A DNA stretch of 64,000 bases from G963674835 sp963674835 (GCA_963674835.2 CAXXKC010000003.1:1550001-1614000); one strand, 5' to 3'. Counted from the stretch's first letter, positions 1-9,301 are shown. Numbers and translations are program-made. The notes: generated by a model from the sequence alone, not told the origin.

Positions 1-2
1 AA

Positions 3-1295
3 GTGCAATATGCGGAAGACCGGCTGGTCCGCGGGGCGGATCTGTATGTGTTTTCGCCGTCGCTCATCACGTTGCACCTGGAACGGCAGGCGATTGCCAA
101 GGTGGTGGAGCAGAACCCGGGGGCGCGGGTGCTGGTGACGGGTTTGGCCGCCTCGGTGATGCCGGAGGCGTTTGACGGGCTGAACGTTACGGTGATCAAA
201 GGGGAAGCGGAGCAACTGCTGTGGAAACTGGATGAGGTGCTGGCACACCCGGACGCCACGGTGCAGCTCGGAACGATCGAGAACCTGGACTCGCTGCCGC
301 TGCCGGACTGGTCGCCGTTTGGGCCACGGCGTTTTCGCATTGGCTATGACTTCTGGAAGTTTCCTACGGCGCTGGTGCAGCTCAGTCGGGGTTGTACGTT
401 CAAGTGCAACTACTGCCCTTACATCATTCTGGAGAACGCCACGCGATTTCGGGATCCGGAGGCGGTGGTCGAGGAGATCCGCCACGGGATGCACAAGTGG
501 GGTTTCCGATCGTTCAAGTTCCGCGACCCGTTGTTCGGGCTGAACCGGAAACACGTGTTCCGGCTGGCCGAGTTGCTGGACCGCCTGCCGCAGAAGATTC
601 AGTTCTCGATCGAAACGCGGATCGACCTGATGCGGCCGGAGGTGCTGCGCGTGCTGAAGCGAGTGGGGCTGACAAGTATCACAGTGGGGATCGAGACGCC
701 CGACGAGCAGACGCTGCGGCGCTACCATCGCGCGGTGATTAAGGACGATCGGCAGCGAGACTTCGTCGCGCTGTGCCGGAACATGGGGATTCGGACAGTG
801 GCCGGGTTCATGATCGGGTTTCCTGACGATACGGAGGAGTCGATTCGCGGCGTGCTGCGTTACGCGAAGTCGGTGAATCCGACGTTTGCGAACTTCAACA
901 TCGTCACGCCTTACCCGGGTACGGAGTTTTTCGAGCAGGTTCGCGATCGCATCGCGACGTTCGATTTTCGGAATTACACGGTCTACACGCCCGTGATGAA
1001 GTACACCAATCTCACGGCCGAGCAGGTGCAGCAGCTACACGCCAAGTGTTTTACTCGGTTCTACTTCCGCTGGAAGTATCTGCGCGACAACGCCCGATTG
1101 CTGTGGCCCCGTTTGAGTGCGCTGGGGCCGGCGCCCGCACAGGTGACTGTGTCGGACGTCGAAGAGGGACACGGGACACCGCCACCACCGGCCGGCGGGC
1201 TGGAGATCTTGCAGGGCAAGAAGCTTCGCTCGGATGGACCGCATTCGCGGGCCAATTCGGCCGAGCAGTGGAGCGATCGTCCGGTGCGCGATTAG
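3..1295 (+). CDS. B12-binding/radical SAM protein (5' truncated)
   Basis: The frame is already open at the window edge, so the GTG at position 3 is probably internal and the true start lies upstream. Residues about 1-85 look like the end of a cobalamin-binding Rossmann domain. Residues 131-138 carry the radical SAM cluster motif (C131, C135, C138, CxxxCxxC in RGCTFKCNYC). A TIM-barrel follows, with the conserved GIETPDE and GFMIGFPDDTEES stretches typical of B12-dependent radical SAM proteins. Such enzymes include HpnJ-like and other methyltransferase or ring-forming enzymes; the substrate cannot be read from the sequence. The C-terminal 60 residues are proline-rich and probably disordered. 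It is followed by a repeat element and a methyltransferase gene on the same strand. Confidence 0.85.
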   Translation: MQYAEDRLVRGADLYVFSPSLITLHLERQAIAKVVEQNPGARVLVTGLAASVMPEAFDGLNVTVIKGEAEQLLWKLDEVLAHPDATVQLGTIENLDSLPLPDWSPFGPRRFRIGYDFWKFPTALVQLSRGCTFKCNYCPYIILENATRFRDPEAVVEEIRHGMHKWGFRSFKFRDPLFGLNRKHVFRLAELLDRLPQKIQFSIETRIDLMRPEVLRVLKRVGLTSITVGIETPDEQTLRRYHRAVIKDDRQRDFVALCRNMGIRTVAGFMIGFPDDTEESIRGVLRYAKSVNPTFANFNIVTPYPGTEFFEQVRDRIATFDFRNYTVYTPVMKYTNLTAEQVQQLHAKCFTRFYFRWKYLRDNARLLWPRLSALGPAPAQVTVSDVEEGHGTPPPPAGGLEILQGKKLRSDGPHSRANSAEQWSDRPVRD

Positions 1296-1347
1296 TGGTG
1301 TGTGCAGGCAGGGGCGGGTGTGTTGGAGGAGCGCAGTCTGGTGGTGC

Positions 1348-1369
1348 GCACAGCCGGGGGCGGCTGTGC
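1348..1369. repeat. 22-bp intergenic palindrome, copy 1
   Basis: A perfect inverted repeat, GCACAGCCG-N4-CGGCTGTGC with loop GGGG, lies in the gap between the radical SAM gene and the methyltransferase gene. An identical 22-mer occurs at 29719-29740, also between genes, and both copies are preceded by GTGGTG. The shared core and intergenic placement suggest a dispersed REP-like element. A role in termination or mRNA stability is possible but not shown. Confidence 0.7.
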
Positions 1370-1423
1370 TACAGGGGCGTGGGGTGCCTTGTAGGCGAGG
1401 GGCGGGGAGAGTCTACTGGGGAC

Positions 1424-2278
1424 ATGTTCTCGCCCGAGATGTACGAGCTGCTGGATTTCGGCGACGGCCGACGATTGGAGCGGTTTGGGTCGATGGTGTT
1501 GGATCGGCCCAGTCCGGCGGCCGAGGGCATTGCCAAGTCGGAGCCGGATCTTTGGCAGCAGGCGGACGCCCGATTCGAGCGCGGCGACGGCGGTGAGGGA
1601 CGCTGGGAGGGCCGGGAGGGGCTGCCGGAGCGCTGGACCGTGCAGCATGGCCGGCTGATGATGGAGTTGAAGCGGACGGAGTTTGGGCATCTGGGACTGT
1701 TTCCCGAGCAGGCGGCGAATTGGGACTGGCTTGCGGGGCGAGTGGCGGAGGCGCGCCGGCCGAGGGTGCTGAACCTGTTCGCATACACCGGAGGGAGCAC
1801 GCTGGCAGCGGCGGCCGCGGGCGCCGAAGTGGTGCATTTGGACGCGGCGCGGAACGTAGTGGCGTGGGCACGTCGGAACGCGGCGTTGTCGGGTCTGGAG
1901 GATCGACCGATCCGATGGATTGCGGACGACGCCATGAAGTTCGTGCGGCGGGAGTTGAAGCGGGACAGCCAGTACGATGCGTTGGTATTGGATCCGCCGA
2001 GTTATGGGCACGGTTCGCGCGGCGAGGTGTGGCGGTTGTCGAAGCATTTGCCGCAGTTGATGAAGATGTGCCGGCAACTGATGGGCGAGCGGCGCCAGTT
2101 CGTGCTGTTGACGTGCCACACACCGGGATTCGGCCCGCAGCGGCTCGGGGAGCTGCTTGAGGAAGTGTTTGACGGGGATCGGCCGGGAGCAGTGACGGCC
2201 GAGGAACTCGGTTTGACGGCCACGACGGGACGCGTGCTGACCGGGGGTGTGGTTGCGCGGTGGCAACGGGGCGGATGA
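1424..2278 (+). CDS. Class I SAM-dependent rRNA methyltransferase-like protein
   Basis: 284 residues from the ATG at 1424; the frame is open further upstream but that part overlaps the previous gene and the palindrome. The protein has the class I methyltransferase SAM-binding loop (VLNLFAYTGGSTLAAAAAG, followed by HLDAA) and a catalytic-type DPPSYGHG motif, the combination seen in the RlmI/RlmL-type 23S rRNA cytosine or guanine methyltransferases. The N-terminal PUA domain of classic RlmI is absent. The neighbouring TrmH-family gene 42 bp downstream supports an RNA-modification role. Exact target base unknown. Confidence 0.8.
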   Translation: MFSPEMYELLDFGDGRRLERFGSMVLDRPSPAAEGIAKSEPDLWQQADARFERGDGGEGRWEGREGLPERWTVQHGRLMMELKRTEFGHLGLFPEQAANWDWLAGRVAEARRPRVLNLFAYTGGSTLAAAAAGAEVVHLDAARNVVAWARRNAALSGLEDRPIRWIADDAMKFVRRELKRDSQYDALVLDPPSYGHGSRGEVWRLSKHLPQLMKMCRQLMGERRQFVLLTCHTPGFGPQRLGELLEEVFDGDRPGAVTAEELGLTATTGRVLTGGVVARWQRGG

Positions 2279-2320
2279 ATCCTCTGTGGTATCGAAGGGA
2301 GCGGACCTGCGCCGAACGTG

Positions 2321-3130
2321 ATGGGCACGATCACCAGCTTGCAGAATGCGAGAGTGAAACAGGCCGTGCGTTTGCGGGAGCGGCGGCAGCGGCAGCAGCA
2401 GCAGCGGTTCGTGATCGACGGCGCGCGGGAGTTGGGGCGAGCGATGGCGGCGGGCGTGGCAATGGTGGAAGTGTTCGTGTGCGAAACGCTCTGCCAGAGC
2501 GAAGACGCGCGGCGGGTGCTGGAGTTGCTGCCGCAATCGGGAGCGGAGGTGCTTCAGGTGAACGAGCCGGTTTTCGAGAAGCTGGCGTTCGGCAGCCGGG
2601 ATGAAGGTGTGCTGGGTGTGGCGGCGATGCCGGACGTTGGACTGGAACGGATCGCGTTGCCGGAACGACCGTTGGTGGCCGTGCTGGAAGGGATCGAGAA
2701 GCCGGGCAACGTGGGGGCCGTGTTGCGGAGTGTGGACGGCGCGGGGGTGTCGGCATTGGTCGTGGCCGACCGCGGGACCGACCTGTTCAACCCGAACGTC
2801 ATTCGTGCCAGCCTGGGGACACTGTTCACGGTGCCGGTGGCCATGGCCAGCACGGCGGAGACGGTCGGCTGGCTTCAGGATCGAGGACTGACGATCTATG
2901 CGGCGATCGTCGACGGCTCGGTGCCCTATACGGAAGCCGACTTCCGCGGGCCGGCGGCGATCGTACTGGGGAGCGAAGCGACGGGGCTGAGCGATGCGTG
3001 GCGCGTGGACGGGGTCGTGGGGATCCGCTTGCCCATGCTGGGTGTGGCCGACAGCCTGAACGTTTCGACGGCAGCGGCGGTTTTGTTCTATGAAGCCCTA
3101 CGCCAGCGATCGGTCGCCCATGCCTCGTGA
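2321..3130 (+). CDS. TrmH/SpoU-family RNA 2'-O-methyltransferase
   Basis: 269 residues from ATG 2321; an adjacent GTG at 2318 is an equivalent start. All three SPOUT knot motifs are visible: motif 1 around EGIEKPGNVGAVLRS with its conserved N and R, motif 2 around VLGSEATGLS, and motif 3 around PMLGVADSLNVSTA. The N-terminal 90 residues resemble the substrate-binding domain of RlmB-type 23S rRNA (guanosine-2'-O-) methyltransferases. The family transfers a methyl group from SAM to a ribose 2'-OH. The 3' end overlaps the next gene, which indicates co-transcription. The substrate (rRNA or tRNA) cannot be decided from sequence alone. Confidence 0.85.
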   Translation: MGTITSLQNARVKQAVRLRERRQRQQQQRFVIDGARELGRAMAAGVAMVEVFVCETLCQSEDARRVLELLPQSGAEVLQVNEPVFEKLAFGSRDEGVLGVAAMPDVGLERIALPERPLVAVLEGIEKPGNVGAVLRSVDGAGVSALVVADRGTDLFNPNVIRASLGTLFTVPVAMASTAETVGWLQDRGLTIYAAIVDGSVPYTEADFRGPAAIVLGSEATGLSDAWRVDGVVGIRLPMLGVADSLNVSTAAAVLFYEALRQRSVAHAS

Positions 3131-4436
3131 TTCGCAGTCAGGTTCGGAAGGACCGCCGGAGCGTTGGGATGTGGTAGTGTTGGGAGCCGGCGCGGCGGGT
3201 TTGATGGCGGCCGAGCGGGCAGCGTCGCGAGGGCTGCGGACGCTTCTGCTGGAGAAGAACCGCAAGCCGGGCGTGAAGATCCTGATGTCGGGCGGCACGC
3301 GGTGCAATCTGACGCACGCCACCGATGCGCGCGGCATCGTCAAGGCTTATGGGTCGGCGGGGTCGTTTCTTCATTCGGCACTGGCGTCGCTGGGACCGCA
3401 GGATGTCGTGGAGTTGTTTCACGGCGAGGGCTTGCCGACGAAGGTGGAAGAGACGGGGAAGGTGTTTCCGCAGAGCAACAAGGCGGCCGACGTGCTGGCG
3501 GCGCTCGTGCGGAGGCTCCGGCGCAGTGGGGCGGAGTTGGCATTGGAAGAGCCGGTGAAGGAGCTGCGGACGGCCGAGGGCGAGTTTCTTTTGGAGACGG
3601 CGAAGCGAAGCGTTGCGGCGCCGCGCGTTATTCTGACGACTGGCGGTCGATCGTATCCCGGCTGTGGCACGACGGGGGACGGTTACGGGTGGGCTGCGGC
3701 CGCGGGACATACGATCGTTCGGCCGCGCCCGGCGTTGGTGCCGATTACGACCGATGCTGTGTGGGTGCCTCCTTTGAAAGGGATTACGATTGCGGATGTG
3801 TTGGTTCGCGTGGTAACGGCGGACGATCCTTCACCGAAGCGTTTGGGAGGGCCTCGCGAGGGAACGATCCGTAAGGCTTCGGTGCTGGGGCAGCGGCGCG
3901 GTTCGCTGCTTCTGACCCATTGGGGGCTTTCGGGGCCGGCGGCGTTGGACGTGAGCCGCGTAGTCACCGGGAGCGATCGGCCGCGAACGCTCGACCTGGT
4001 ATGCGATTTTCTGCCGGAGATGAAGGCAGACCAAGTCGACGAGATGCTTGGGCAGCAGTTGCAGGCGGGCGGGCGACGGCAGGTGAGCAGCATTCTCGCT
4101 CAATGGGTGGTTCATCGGCTGGCCGAGGCGATGTTGGCGCTAGCCGGGATTCCAGCGGAACGACGGGCCGCCGACACGAGCAAGGCGGAACGGCGGCGGC
4201 TTGCGCAGACGATGAAGGCCCTGGCGATTCCGATCGCCGGCACGCTCGGCTTTGAGAAGGCCGAAGTGACCGCCGGAGGCGTGGCGCTGGAGGAAGTGGA
4301 TTCGCGAACGATGCAGAGCAAGCGCACCGCGGGTTTGTACATAGCGGGCGAGCTTCTGGACCTGGATGGTCCGATCGGCGGCTATAACTTCCAGGCGGCG
4401 TTCAGCACGGGCTGGCTTGCCGGGCAGAGCGTGTGA
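3120..4436 (+). CDS. HI0933/BaiN-family FAD-dependent oxidoreductase
   Basis: 438 residues from the ATG at 3120, which overlaps the preceding stop by 11 bp; an earlier ATG at 3090 would overlap by 41 bp. The N-terminus holds a dinucleotide-binding fingerprint (VVLGAGAAGLMAAERAA). The family-specific GGTRCNLTHA stretch and the C-terminal GELLDLDGPIGGYNFQAAFSTGW segment follow, where FAD is held in the HI0933-like fold. Members are cytosolic flavoproteins of mostly undefined function, some acting on bile acids or other unsaturated compounds. Part of the same four-gene run as the RNA methyltransferases; no functional link is evident. Confidence 0.85.
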   Translation: MPRDSQSGSEGPPERWDVVVLGAGAAGLMAAERAASRGLRTLLLEKNRKPGVKILMSGGTRCNLTHATDARGIVKAYGSAGSFLHSALASLGPQDVVELFHGEGLPTKVEETGKVFPQSNKAADVLAALVRRLRRSGAELALEEPVKELRTAEGEFLLETAKRSVAAPRVILTTGGRSYPGCGTTGDGYGWAAAAGHTIVRPRPALVPITTDAVWVPPLKGITIADVLVRVVTADDPSPKRLGGPREGTIRKASVLGQRRGSLLLTHWGLSGPAALDVSRVVTGSDRPRTLDLVCDFLPEMKADQVDEMLGQQLQAGGRRQVSSILAQWVVHRLAEAMLALAGIPAERRAADTSKAERRRLAQTMKALAIPIAGTLGFEKAEVTAGGVALEEVDSRTMQSKRTAGLYIAGELLDLDGPIGGYNFQAAFSTGWLAGQSV

Positions 4437-4456
4437 GCTTTCGGATTCGTCGACGG

Positions 4457-5065
4457 CTACTCTTTGTGGCGTCCGTCGCGATTGACGCGAGCGTGGAGGT
4501 CGTCGACAACCCAGTGCACGACGCAGCCGTGGATGCTCTCGACCATGCCCATGTCGTCGAGGGCGACGTGGAGGCCGTCGTGCTGCATCTGCTTGAGCTT
4601 GCCTCCCCCGTAGCCGGTAATGCCGAAGGTCTTCATACCGTGCCGGTTCGCCCAATCGACGGCGGCGAGTATGTTGGGACTGTTGCCGGAGCCACTGACG
4701 GCGATGAGCACATCGCCGGGCGAGGCGTAGTGCATGAGCTGCTGAACGAAGATCTGGTCGTAGCCGAGATCGTTGCCCAAGGCGGTCAGCCAGCCGACGT
4801 TGTCGGTGAGGCTCATGACCTTGAGGCGGCGAAGGCCCTCTTTGCGCATGTCCTCTTCGCGCAGGCAGTTCTTGCCAAGGTCTTCGGCGATGTGCGAGGC
4901 GGTGCAGGCCGATCCGCCGTTGCCGATGATGAAGAGGAAATGGCCGTCCTTCCAGGCGTCGTAGATGAGGTCGGCGAGGCGACAGATCTCGCCGGGATCG
5001 ACTCGGGCGATCTCCGCCTGTAAACGCTCCATGTAGGGGACAACGTCGAGATGAACGCCAAGCAT
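4457..5065 (-). CDS. SIS-domain phosphosugar isomerase, GmhA-like
   Basis: 202 residues, one SIS domain. The phosphosugar-binding segments GNGGSACTASHIAEDLGKN and SGSGNSPNILAA are intact, and a late HGCVVHW stretch supplies the histidine usual in sedoheptulose-7-phosphate isomerases. GmhA makes D-glycero-D-manno-heptose 7-phosphate, the first step to ADP/GDP-heptose for surface glycans. ATG 5065 is preceded by a GGAGAAG ribosome site. It is the last gene of the minus-strand exosortase operon, 50 bp after the EpsI gene, which fits a role in making an activated sugar for the exported polysaccharide. Other SIS isomerases of the same length cannot be excluded. Confidence 0.8.
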   Translation of the reverse strand: MLGVHLDVVPYMERLQAEIARVDPGEICRLADLIYDAWKDGHFLFIIGNGGSACTASHIAEDLGKNCLREEDMRKEGLRRLKVMSLTDNVGWLTALGNDLGYDQIFVQQLMHYASPGDVLIAVSGSGNSPNILAAVDWANRHGMKTFGITGYGGGKLKQMQHDGLHVALDDMGMVESIHGCVVHWVVDDLHARVNRDGRHKE

Positions 5066-5085
5066 ACTACTTCTCCCAGGACCTT

Positions 5086-5114
5086 CTGATGTAGAACAGG
5101 TTATTTTACATCAG
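5086..5114 (-). other. Stem-loop in the EpsI-gmhA gap
   Basis: CTGATGTA (5086-5093) and TACATCAG (5107-5114) form a perfect 8-bp inverted repeat with a 13-nt spacer. It fills most of the 50-bp gap between two co-directional genes, directly before the ribosome site of the isomerase gene. It could be a processing or attenuation hairpin. There is no U tract, so a classic terminator is unlikely. Confidence 0.45.
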
Positions 5115-5115
5115 T

Positions 5116-5820
5116 TCAGGTAGCCGGACTAGGTGTGGCGGCCGGCGATGGCTTGGCGGGCGGGAAGAGCCGGCGGTCGACCTCGGGCAGGAAGACTTGG
5201 GCGAACTGGAGGGCGGGGCTCTTGTCGGCCGTTTCGGGGCTGGGCTCGGGGGCGATGAGGTAGAGCTTGTTCAAGGGGGTCCGTCCACCGAAACGCACGC
5301 GGGGCCAATCGGGAGCCTCCCAGGTGCCATAGGCGTTCCAGGTCCAGAAGACGCGGAGTCGCTGGGTTCCTTCGGGCGTTTCCTTGAAGAAGGTGGCGGT
5401 CATGAAGTCGGCTTTGGCGCCGTTGCCGTACTGGACGGTGATTCTCACGGGTTCGCCCTCCATGCGAAAACCTGCGCCGGGATAGCAGGCCTCGGGGGTA
5501 TGCACGGCGACGCTGCGCGACGCGCCACAGATCATGAAGACGGAGGTTACGTTGCCGGTCTTGGGAGTGCGATAGCTTCGGGTCAGGGAACCGACGGCGC
5601 CGGCGGCGTCCAACTCGCGTTTGCTGGCTTGCTGGCGGGATTCGCCGTCCCACTGGCCGACCGACATGGGGATTGCCTTCATGGCGGCGGCGAAGTGCTG
5701 CAGTTCTTCGGAGACCTGCGGGCTCCAGCGCTCGGTCCAACGGCCTTGAACGATGGTGGCTCCAACGATCATGAGGATGGCGGCCGCGGTTGCGACGATC
5801 AACGACAGATGGCGTTTCAT
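5116..5820 (-). CDS. Exosortase-associated EpsI-like protein (DUF3485)
   Basis: 234 residues with one N-terminal membrane anchor (about residues 7-24) and an extracytoplasmic EpsI/DUF3485 domain. The hallmark is HTPEACYPGAGF (H107, C112), the conserved block of EpsI proteins encoded with exosortases. The C-terminus is proline/alanine rich. It lies 83 bp downstream of the BY-kinase gene in the same operon as an exosortase. EpsI-type proteins are thought to work with the exosortase in processing or exporting surface protein or polysaccharide; the biochemical role is unknown. Confidence 0.85.
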   Translation of the reverse strand: MKRHLSLIVATAAAILMIVGATIVQGRWTERWSPQVSEELQHFAAAMKAIPMSVGQWDGESRQQASKRELDAAGAVGSLTRSYRTPKTGNVTSVFMICGASRSVAVHTPEACYPGAGFRMEGEPVRITVQYGNGAKADFMTATFFKETPEGTQRLRVFWTWNAYGTWEAPDWPRVRFGGRTPLNKLYLIAPEPSPETADKSPALQFAQVFLPEVDRRLFPPAKPSPAATPSPAT

Positions 5821-5903
5821 AATCGTTCTCGTTGGTGTTGGCCGACATTCGCCGCAAGGTTCACGGTCATCGAGCGTCTACCCGAGCGGCGGCCGCGAGC
5901 CGA

Positions 5904-8228
5904 TCAGACCGAGGCGGATTCCACTTCGATGGTATTTGCGCGATCGTACGGGCGGTACTTGCTGACACTGGCACCGTTGATCACCGCGCCGAGTATGCGC
6001 AGATCGACCGCGTGAAGGCGCTCGCACGCTTCATATACTCGGGGCACGCGGCTGACATCCCTCAAGACGGAGAGCAGGACCGCATCGGCGAATTGGCCGA
6101 AGAGCACGGCGTCGGAATCGGTGAGCACGGGTCCACAATCGATCAAGACGAAATCGAACTGGTTTCGCAACTCGGCGAAGGTCGGCTCGAGGCTCCCTTG
6201 CGCGAGGGCCTGGATGGCTTGGGGGTCGGTGACGCCAGCGGGAATGAGCCACAGGCCGGCGATGCGCGTGGGACGGATAACCTCTTGGACGGAGACTTCG
6301 CGACGGAGCAGTTCGGCAATTCCGGGTCTGAGGGGAAGATCGAGCACGCGGTGCGCTGCGGGGCGGCGAATGTCGCCATCGACGAGGAGTGTTCTTCGCC
6401 CCGAGCGGGCCAGGCTGGCCGCCAACTGGCAGGAGACGGTCGTCTTGCCTTCTTTTTCCAGGGCGCTGGTCACAATGATGGTACGGATCTGGTCGGTACC
6501 CGCTCGATGCAGCAGGTTCGTGCGAATGCTGTCGACCGATTCGGTGATGACGCCCTGCATGGTTCGCGTTGCGGCGGTGTTGCCGCGGCCGGCGCGGCGG
6601 ACGATGTGGCGGTTGAAGAGGGGCAAACCACCCATCACGCGCACTCCGAGGCCTTGGCTCAGTTCATCGGCCGAGCTAACGGGATACCCGACGAAATCCA
6701 ACGAAACGACACCAAAGACCGCGGCTCCGAAGGCGGCCAGTCCGGCGAGGAGCATGAGCTTCTGCTTGCGGTGGCTTGAGCCACTGCTCTTGGGGACGGT
6801 CGCCTCTTGGAGTTGCGTGACACGTTGGGCGTCGGCGGCCAGTTCGAATTCCCAGTGTTGAAGCTCGGTTCCGATCCTGTCGGTGATCTTCTTGAGGCGT
6901 TCGAGCTCGATTCTGCGGCTCTCCAATTCGGAAGAATAGGAGCCGAGCTTTTCGGCCTCTTTGGCAGCGGCTTCGAAGCTCTCGTGGGCGGCTTTCAACT
7001 CCTCTTCGAGGGCTGTCTTGTCCAGTTGGGTCGCGCTGAGCACCCGCTGGATGTTCTCCGCTTCGGTGGGAGGCGCGACGGCCACTCCTTGGTCCAACTG
7101 TTCCTTGACGACCTCTCGCATCTGCGGAGTGAGTTCCTCGGTGAGTTTATCCTTCTCGGCGCAGAGCAGATCGATCTGGTCCTGAATTCGCCGAACGGCC
7201 CGGGATTTTTCGCCACCGCGGGCCAAGAGGGACTGCTCAACCTTGGCCTGCTCGAGAAACTGAATGCGGCCGTCGACCTGGAGCATGGACGGGTCCTGGC
7301 GAACCATCATCTCCGTCAGACGCAGGAGCGTCTGCTCTTTGTCGGGTTTCTCGTCGGTCTTGCCTTCCGTGACGAGGGACAATCGCGACTGGAGCATCGT
7401 CTCGCGCTGTTTGAGGCCTTGGACATGCCCTCGAAGCTTGTTGACCTGGTTGCGCAGGTCGGCAAGCGACTGCAAGGCGTGGATTTCCTTCTGGCGGGCG
7501 ATTTCGGAATCGGCGGTCTGCAACTGGTTGGCCAGCTTGTTGTAGATGTCGGACTGACGCTCGATCTTGTGGGTGTTTTCTTCGTAGCTGCGTTCGAGGG
7601 CCTGCTTGCGCCGGACGGCGTTTTCGCGATCGACCGTTACAACCTCATCCATATAGGCGTCTTTGACTGCGTTGACCAGTTTGACGAGATCCTCGGGATG
7701 CTGGCCGGTAATGGCAATCTGCATGATTTCCGAGGCATCGGGAAAGCTGATCGAGAGGTGTTCGCGGAGCCACGCGACCTGGTCGGTCTGGTGACGGATC
7801 GAGGGGAGCTGGGCGATTCCCGGCTTTCGCAGAGCGGCATTGAGCACGAAGTCGCTGGTCATGAGCGTGGCCTGGGCACGGGGCCGATTGAGCAGCGATT
7901 CGCTGGTGTTGGTATCGAAGAGGAGACGGGGATTGCGTTCGGCGATTCGCAACCAGGCGGCGGCACTGTAGGTGACGGGGATGAGATACCAAGCGGTGGC
8001 CATCGCGGCAATCGCGCAGAGCAACCCCAGTCCAAACGCCCAACCCCAGCGCCGCCGTAGGGCGTAGAGCAGATCGATGGGACGAGGTGTGTGGGTGAGG
8101 ATTGCGGGCGGACGGCCAAACGTTGTCGCACGATCGGAGGCATTCCAGCCGGTCCGAAGTGCCCGTCCCACTTGCGTGCGCGATGGGTTCGCGGCGCTTC
8201 CCTGGTTGGGGTTGGTCGGTTGTACCAC
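5904..8228 (-). CDS. Wzz-type chain-length regulator fused to BY-kinase
   Basis: 774 residues from GTG 8228. Residues about 50-90 contain the first membrane span of a Wzz domain, followed by long coiled coils (about 190-480) and a second span near 510-530. The C-terminal cytoplasmic domain is a bacterial tyrosine kinase: Walker A ALEKEGKTT (about 589-597), Walker A' LVDGDIRRP (about 615-623) and Walker B FVLIDCGP (about 693-700). Only two tyrosines sit in the last 20 residues, so the autophosphorylation cluster is weak. The family controls polymer length and export of exopolysaccharide with a Wza partner, and a Wza-like gene is encoded divergently at 9767. Confidence 0.9.
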   Translation of the reverse strand: MVQPTNPNQGSAANPSRTQVGRALRTGWNASDRATTFGRPPAILTHTPRPIDLLYALRRRWGWAFGLGLLCAIAAMATAWYLIPVTYSAAAWLRIAERNPRLLFDTNTSESLLNRPRAQATLMTSDFVLNAALRKPGIAQLPSIRHQTDQVAWLREHLSISFPDASEIMQIAITGQHPEDLVKLVNAVKDAYMDEVVTVDRENAVRRKQALERSYEENTHKIERQSDIYNKLANQLQTADSEIARQKEIHALQSLADLRNQVNKLRGHVQGLKQRETMLQSRLSLVTEGKTDEKPDKEQTLLRLTEMMVRQDPSMLQVDGRIQFLEQAKVEQSLLARGGEKSRAVRRIQDQIDLLCAEKDKLTEELTPQMREVVKEQLDQGVAVAPPTEAENIQRVLSATQLDKTALEEELKAAHESFEAAAKEAEKLGSYSSELESRRIELERLKKITDRIGTELQHWEFELAADAQRVTQLQEATVPKSSGSSHRKQKLMLLAGLAAFGAAVFGVVSLDFVGYPVSSADELSQGLGVRVMGGLPLFNRHIVRRAGRGNTAATRTMQGVITESVDSIRTNLLHRAGTDQIRTIIVTSALEKEGKTTVSCQLAASLARSGRRTLLVDGDIRRPAAHRVLDLPLRPGIAELLRREVSVQEVIRPTRIAGLWLIPAGVTDPQAIQALAQGSLEPTFAELRNQFDFVLIDCGPVLTDSDAVLFGQFADAVLLSVLRDVSRVPRVYEACERLHAVDLRILGAVINGASVSKYRPYDRANTIEVESASV

Positions 8229-8310
8229 GGGTATGCCCTGTTTGCGAATACGCCGTAATTGTCGGAAGTTCCATGTCGGTGGTCATGACGCGGCACACCG
8301 GGCGGAACAG

Positions 8311-9222
8311 TTAGGGGACCGGCCCCCACAGCGGAGCCGAGTCCTCGGTTTCGACCTCGTAAAACAAGCGAGAGAGTATGACGAGCTCCAACCACAAGAG
8401 CGTGAGTGCCAAGAGGGTCATGACGTAGGGCGCCAGCTTGTCGTGAAAGACTTCGAGACCGACCTCCGGCGAAACAAGCACGTTCAACACACCGGTTGTG
8501 GTAATGCGAATGACGTTGACGGTCAAGGCGATGGGAACCGCGCTGAGGAGGATGATGAGGTCCTCCCACCATGTTCGATGAGCAATTAGAACAATGGCCA
8601 CGGAAAGGGCGAGAAAGACGGTCGTCATGCTCAGGCCGCTACACCGTTCCACGACGCCCATGGGAAGATCCTGGATCCAGATCACATTGCCTTCCTTGTA
8701 GGCGCCGAGCCCTAGTGTTTGAAGGGCGTAGGTGCTGGCGGTGGTCGCCAGGCGCTGAAGCGGGCTGAGGAGGGCGCGCTCGAGGCTCCAAGGCAAAGGG
8801 AACATGAAGACGAGCAGGAGCACCGCGGGGCCGGCCCAGCGGAACATGGGCCAGCCGCCGACGAGGAGGATAAGGCCGGCGACACAGGGGACGAAGGTCC
8901 ACATGTCGGGGACATCCAGACCGAAACGGGCGCAGAGGAGGCGAGCGGCCAAGCCCAGGGCCAAGAGTGCTCCGCCCAGCAGTCGCTGCCATTGTGGGAA
9001 CGGTCGGGCGGGCTCGTATCGCATCCAGAGCACGGCAGCCGTGAACAGGGGTACTAGCCATCCATGAGAATACTGGGCCCCCTGCCAGTAGATGGCGGCC
9101 TCGGAGAGTGAGTTCCAATAGCCCCAGACGAGTGCCGCAACGCCGACGCCGAGGGCCAACCATGGGGCCATCTCGTCCCACTTGCGTTTGGCGGCTGGAG
9201 CGGCATCTCCGGTTCGCTGCAT
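8311..9222 (-). CDS. Exosortase (planctomycete type)
   Basis: 303 residues from ATG 9222, a polytopic membrane protein of about eight spans. The exosortase catalytic triad is visible: C194 in VVERCSGLSM, R239 in VNVIRIT and H260 in EVFHDK. Exosortases are transpeptidase-like enzymes that cleave C-terminal sorting signals of exported proteins, usually in genomes that also make an exopolysaccharide. The frame continues upstream to a TTG at 9282, but a good promoter lies at 9272-9301, so the ATG is preferred. First gene of the operon running to the GmhA-like gene. No substrate with a recognisable PEP-CTERM tail is seen in the window. Confidence 0.88.
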   Translation of the reverse strand: MQRTGDAAPAAKRKWDEMAPWLALGVGVAALVWGYWNSLSEAAIYWQGAQYSHGWLVPLFTAAVLWMRYEPARPFPQWQRLLGGALLALGLAARLLCARFGLDVPDMWTFVPCVAGLILLVGGWPMFRWAGPAVLLLVFMFPLPWSLERALLSPLQRLATTASTYALQTLGLGAYKEGNVIWIQDLPMGVVERCSGLSMTTVFLALSVAIVLIAHRTWWEDLIILLSAVPIALTVNVIRITTTGVLNVLVSPEVGLEVFHDKLAPYVMTLLALTLLWLELVILSRLFYEVETEDSAPLWGPVP

Positions 9223-9271
9223 AACTCTACCGAGACTGGTTGCCCTGCGACCGACGTAGACAGATTCATCT

Positions 9272-9301
9272 ACGATAATCAAATTTCGAGCGTAATGTCA
9301 A
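9272..9301 (-). promoter_or_regulatory. Sigma-70-like promoter of the exosortase operon
   Basis: On the minus strand a perfect TTGACA (9296-9301) is followed after 18 nt by TATCGT (9272-9277, four of six matches to TATAAT). This would start transcription near 9266, about 44 nt before the exosortase ATG. Its position excludes the upstream TTG as the translation start. Confidence 0.5.
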
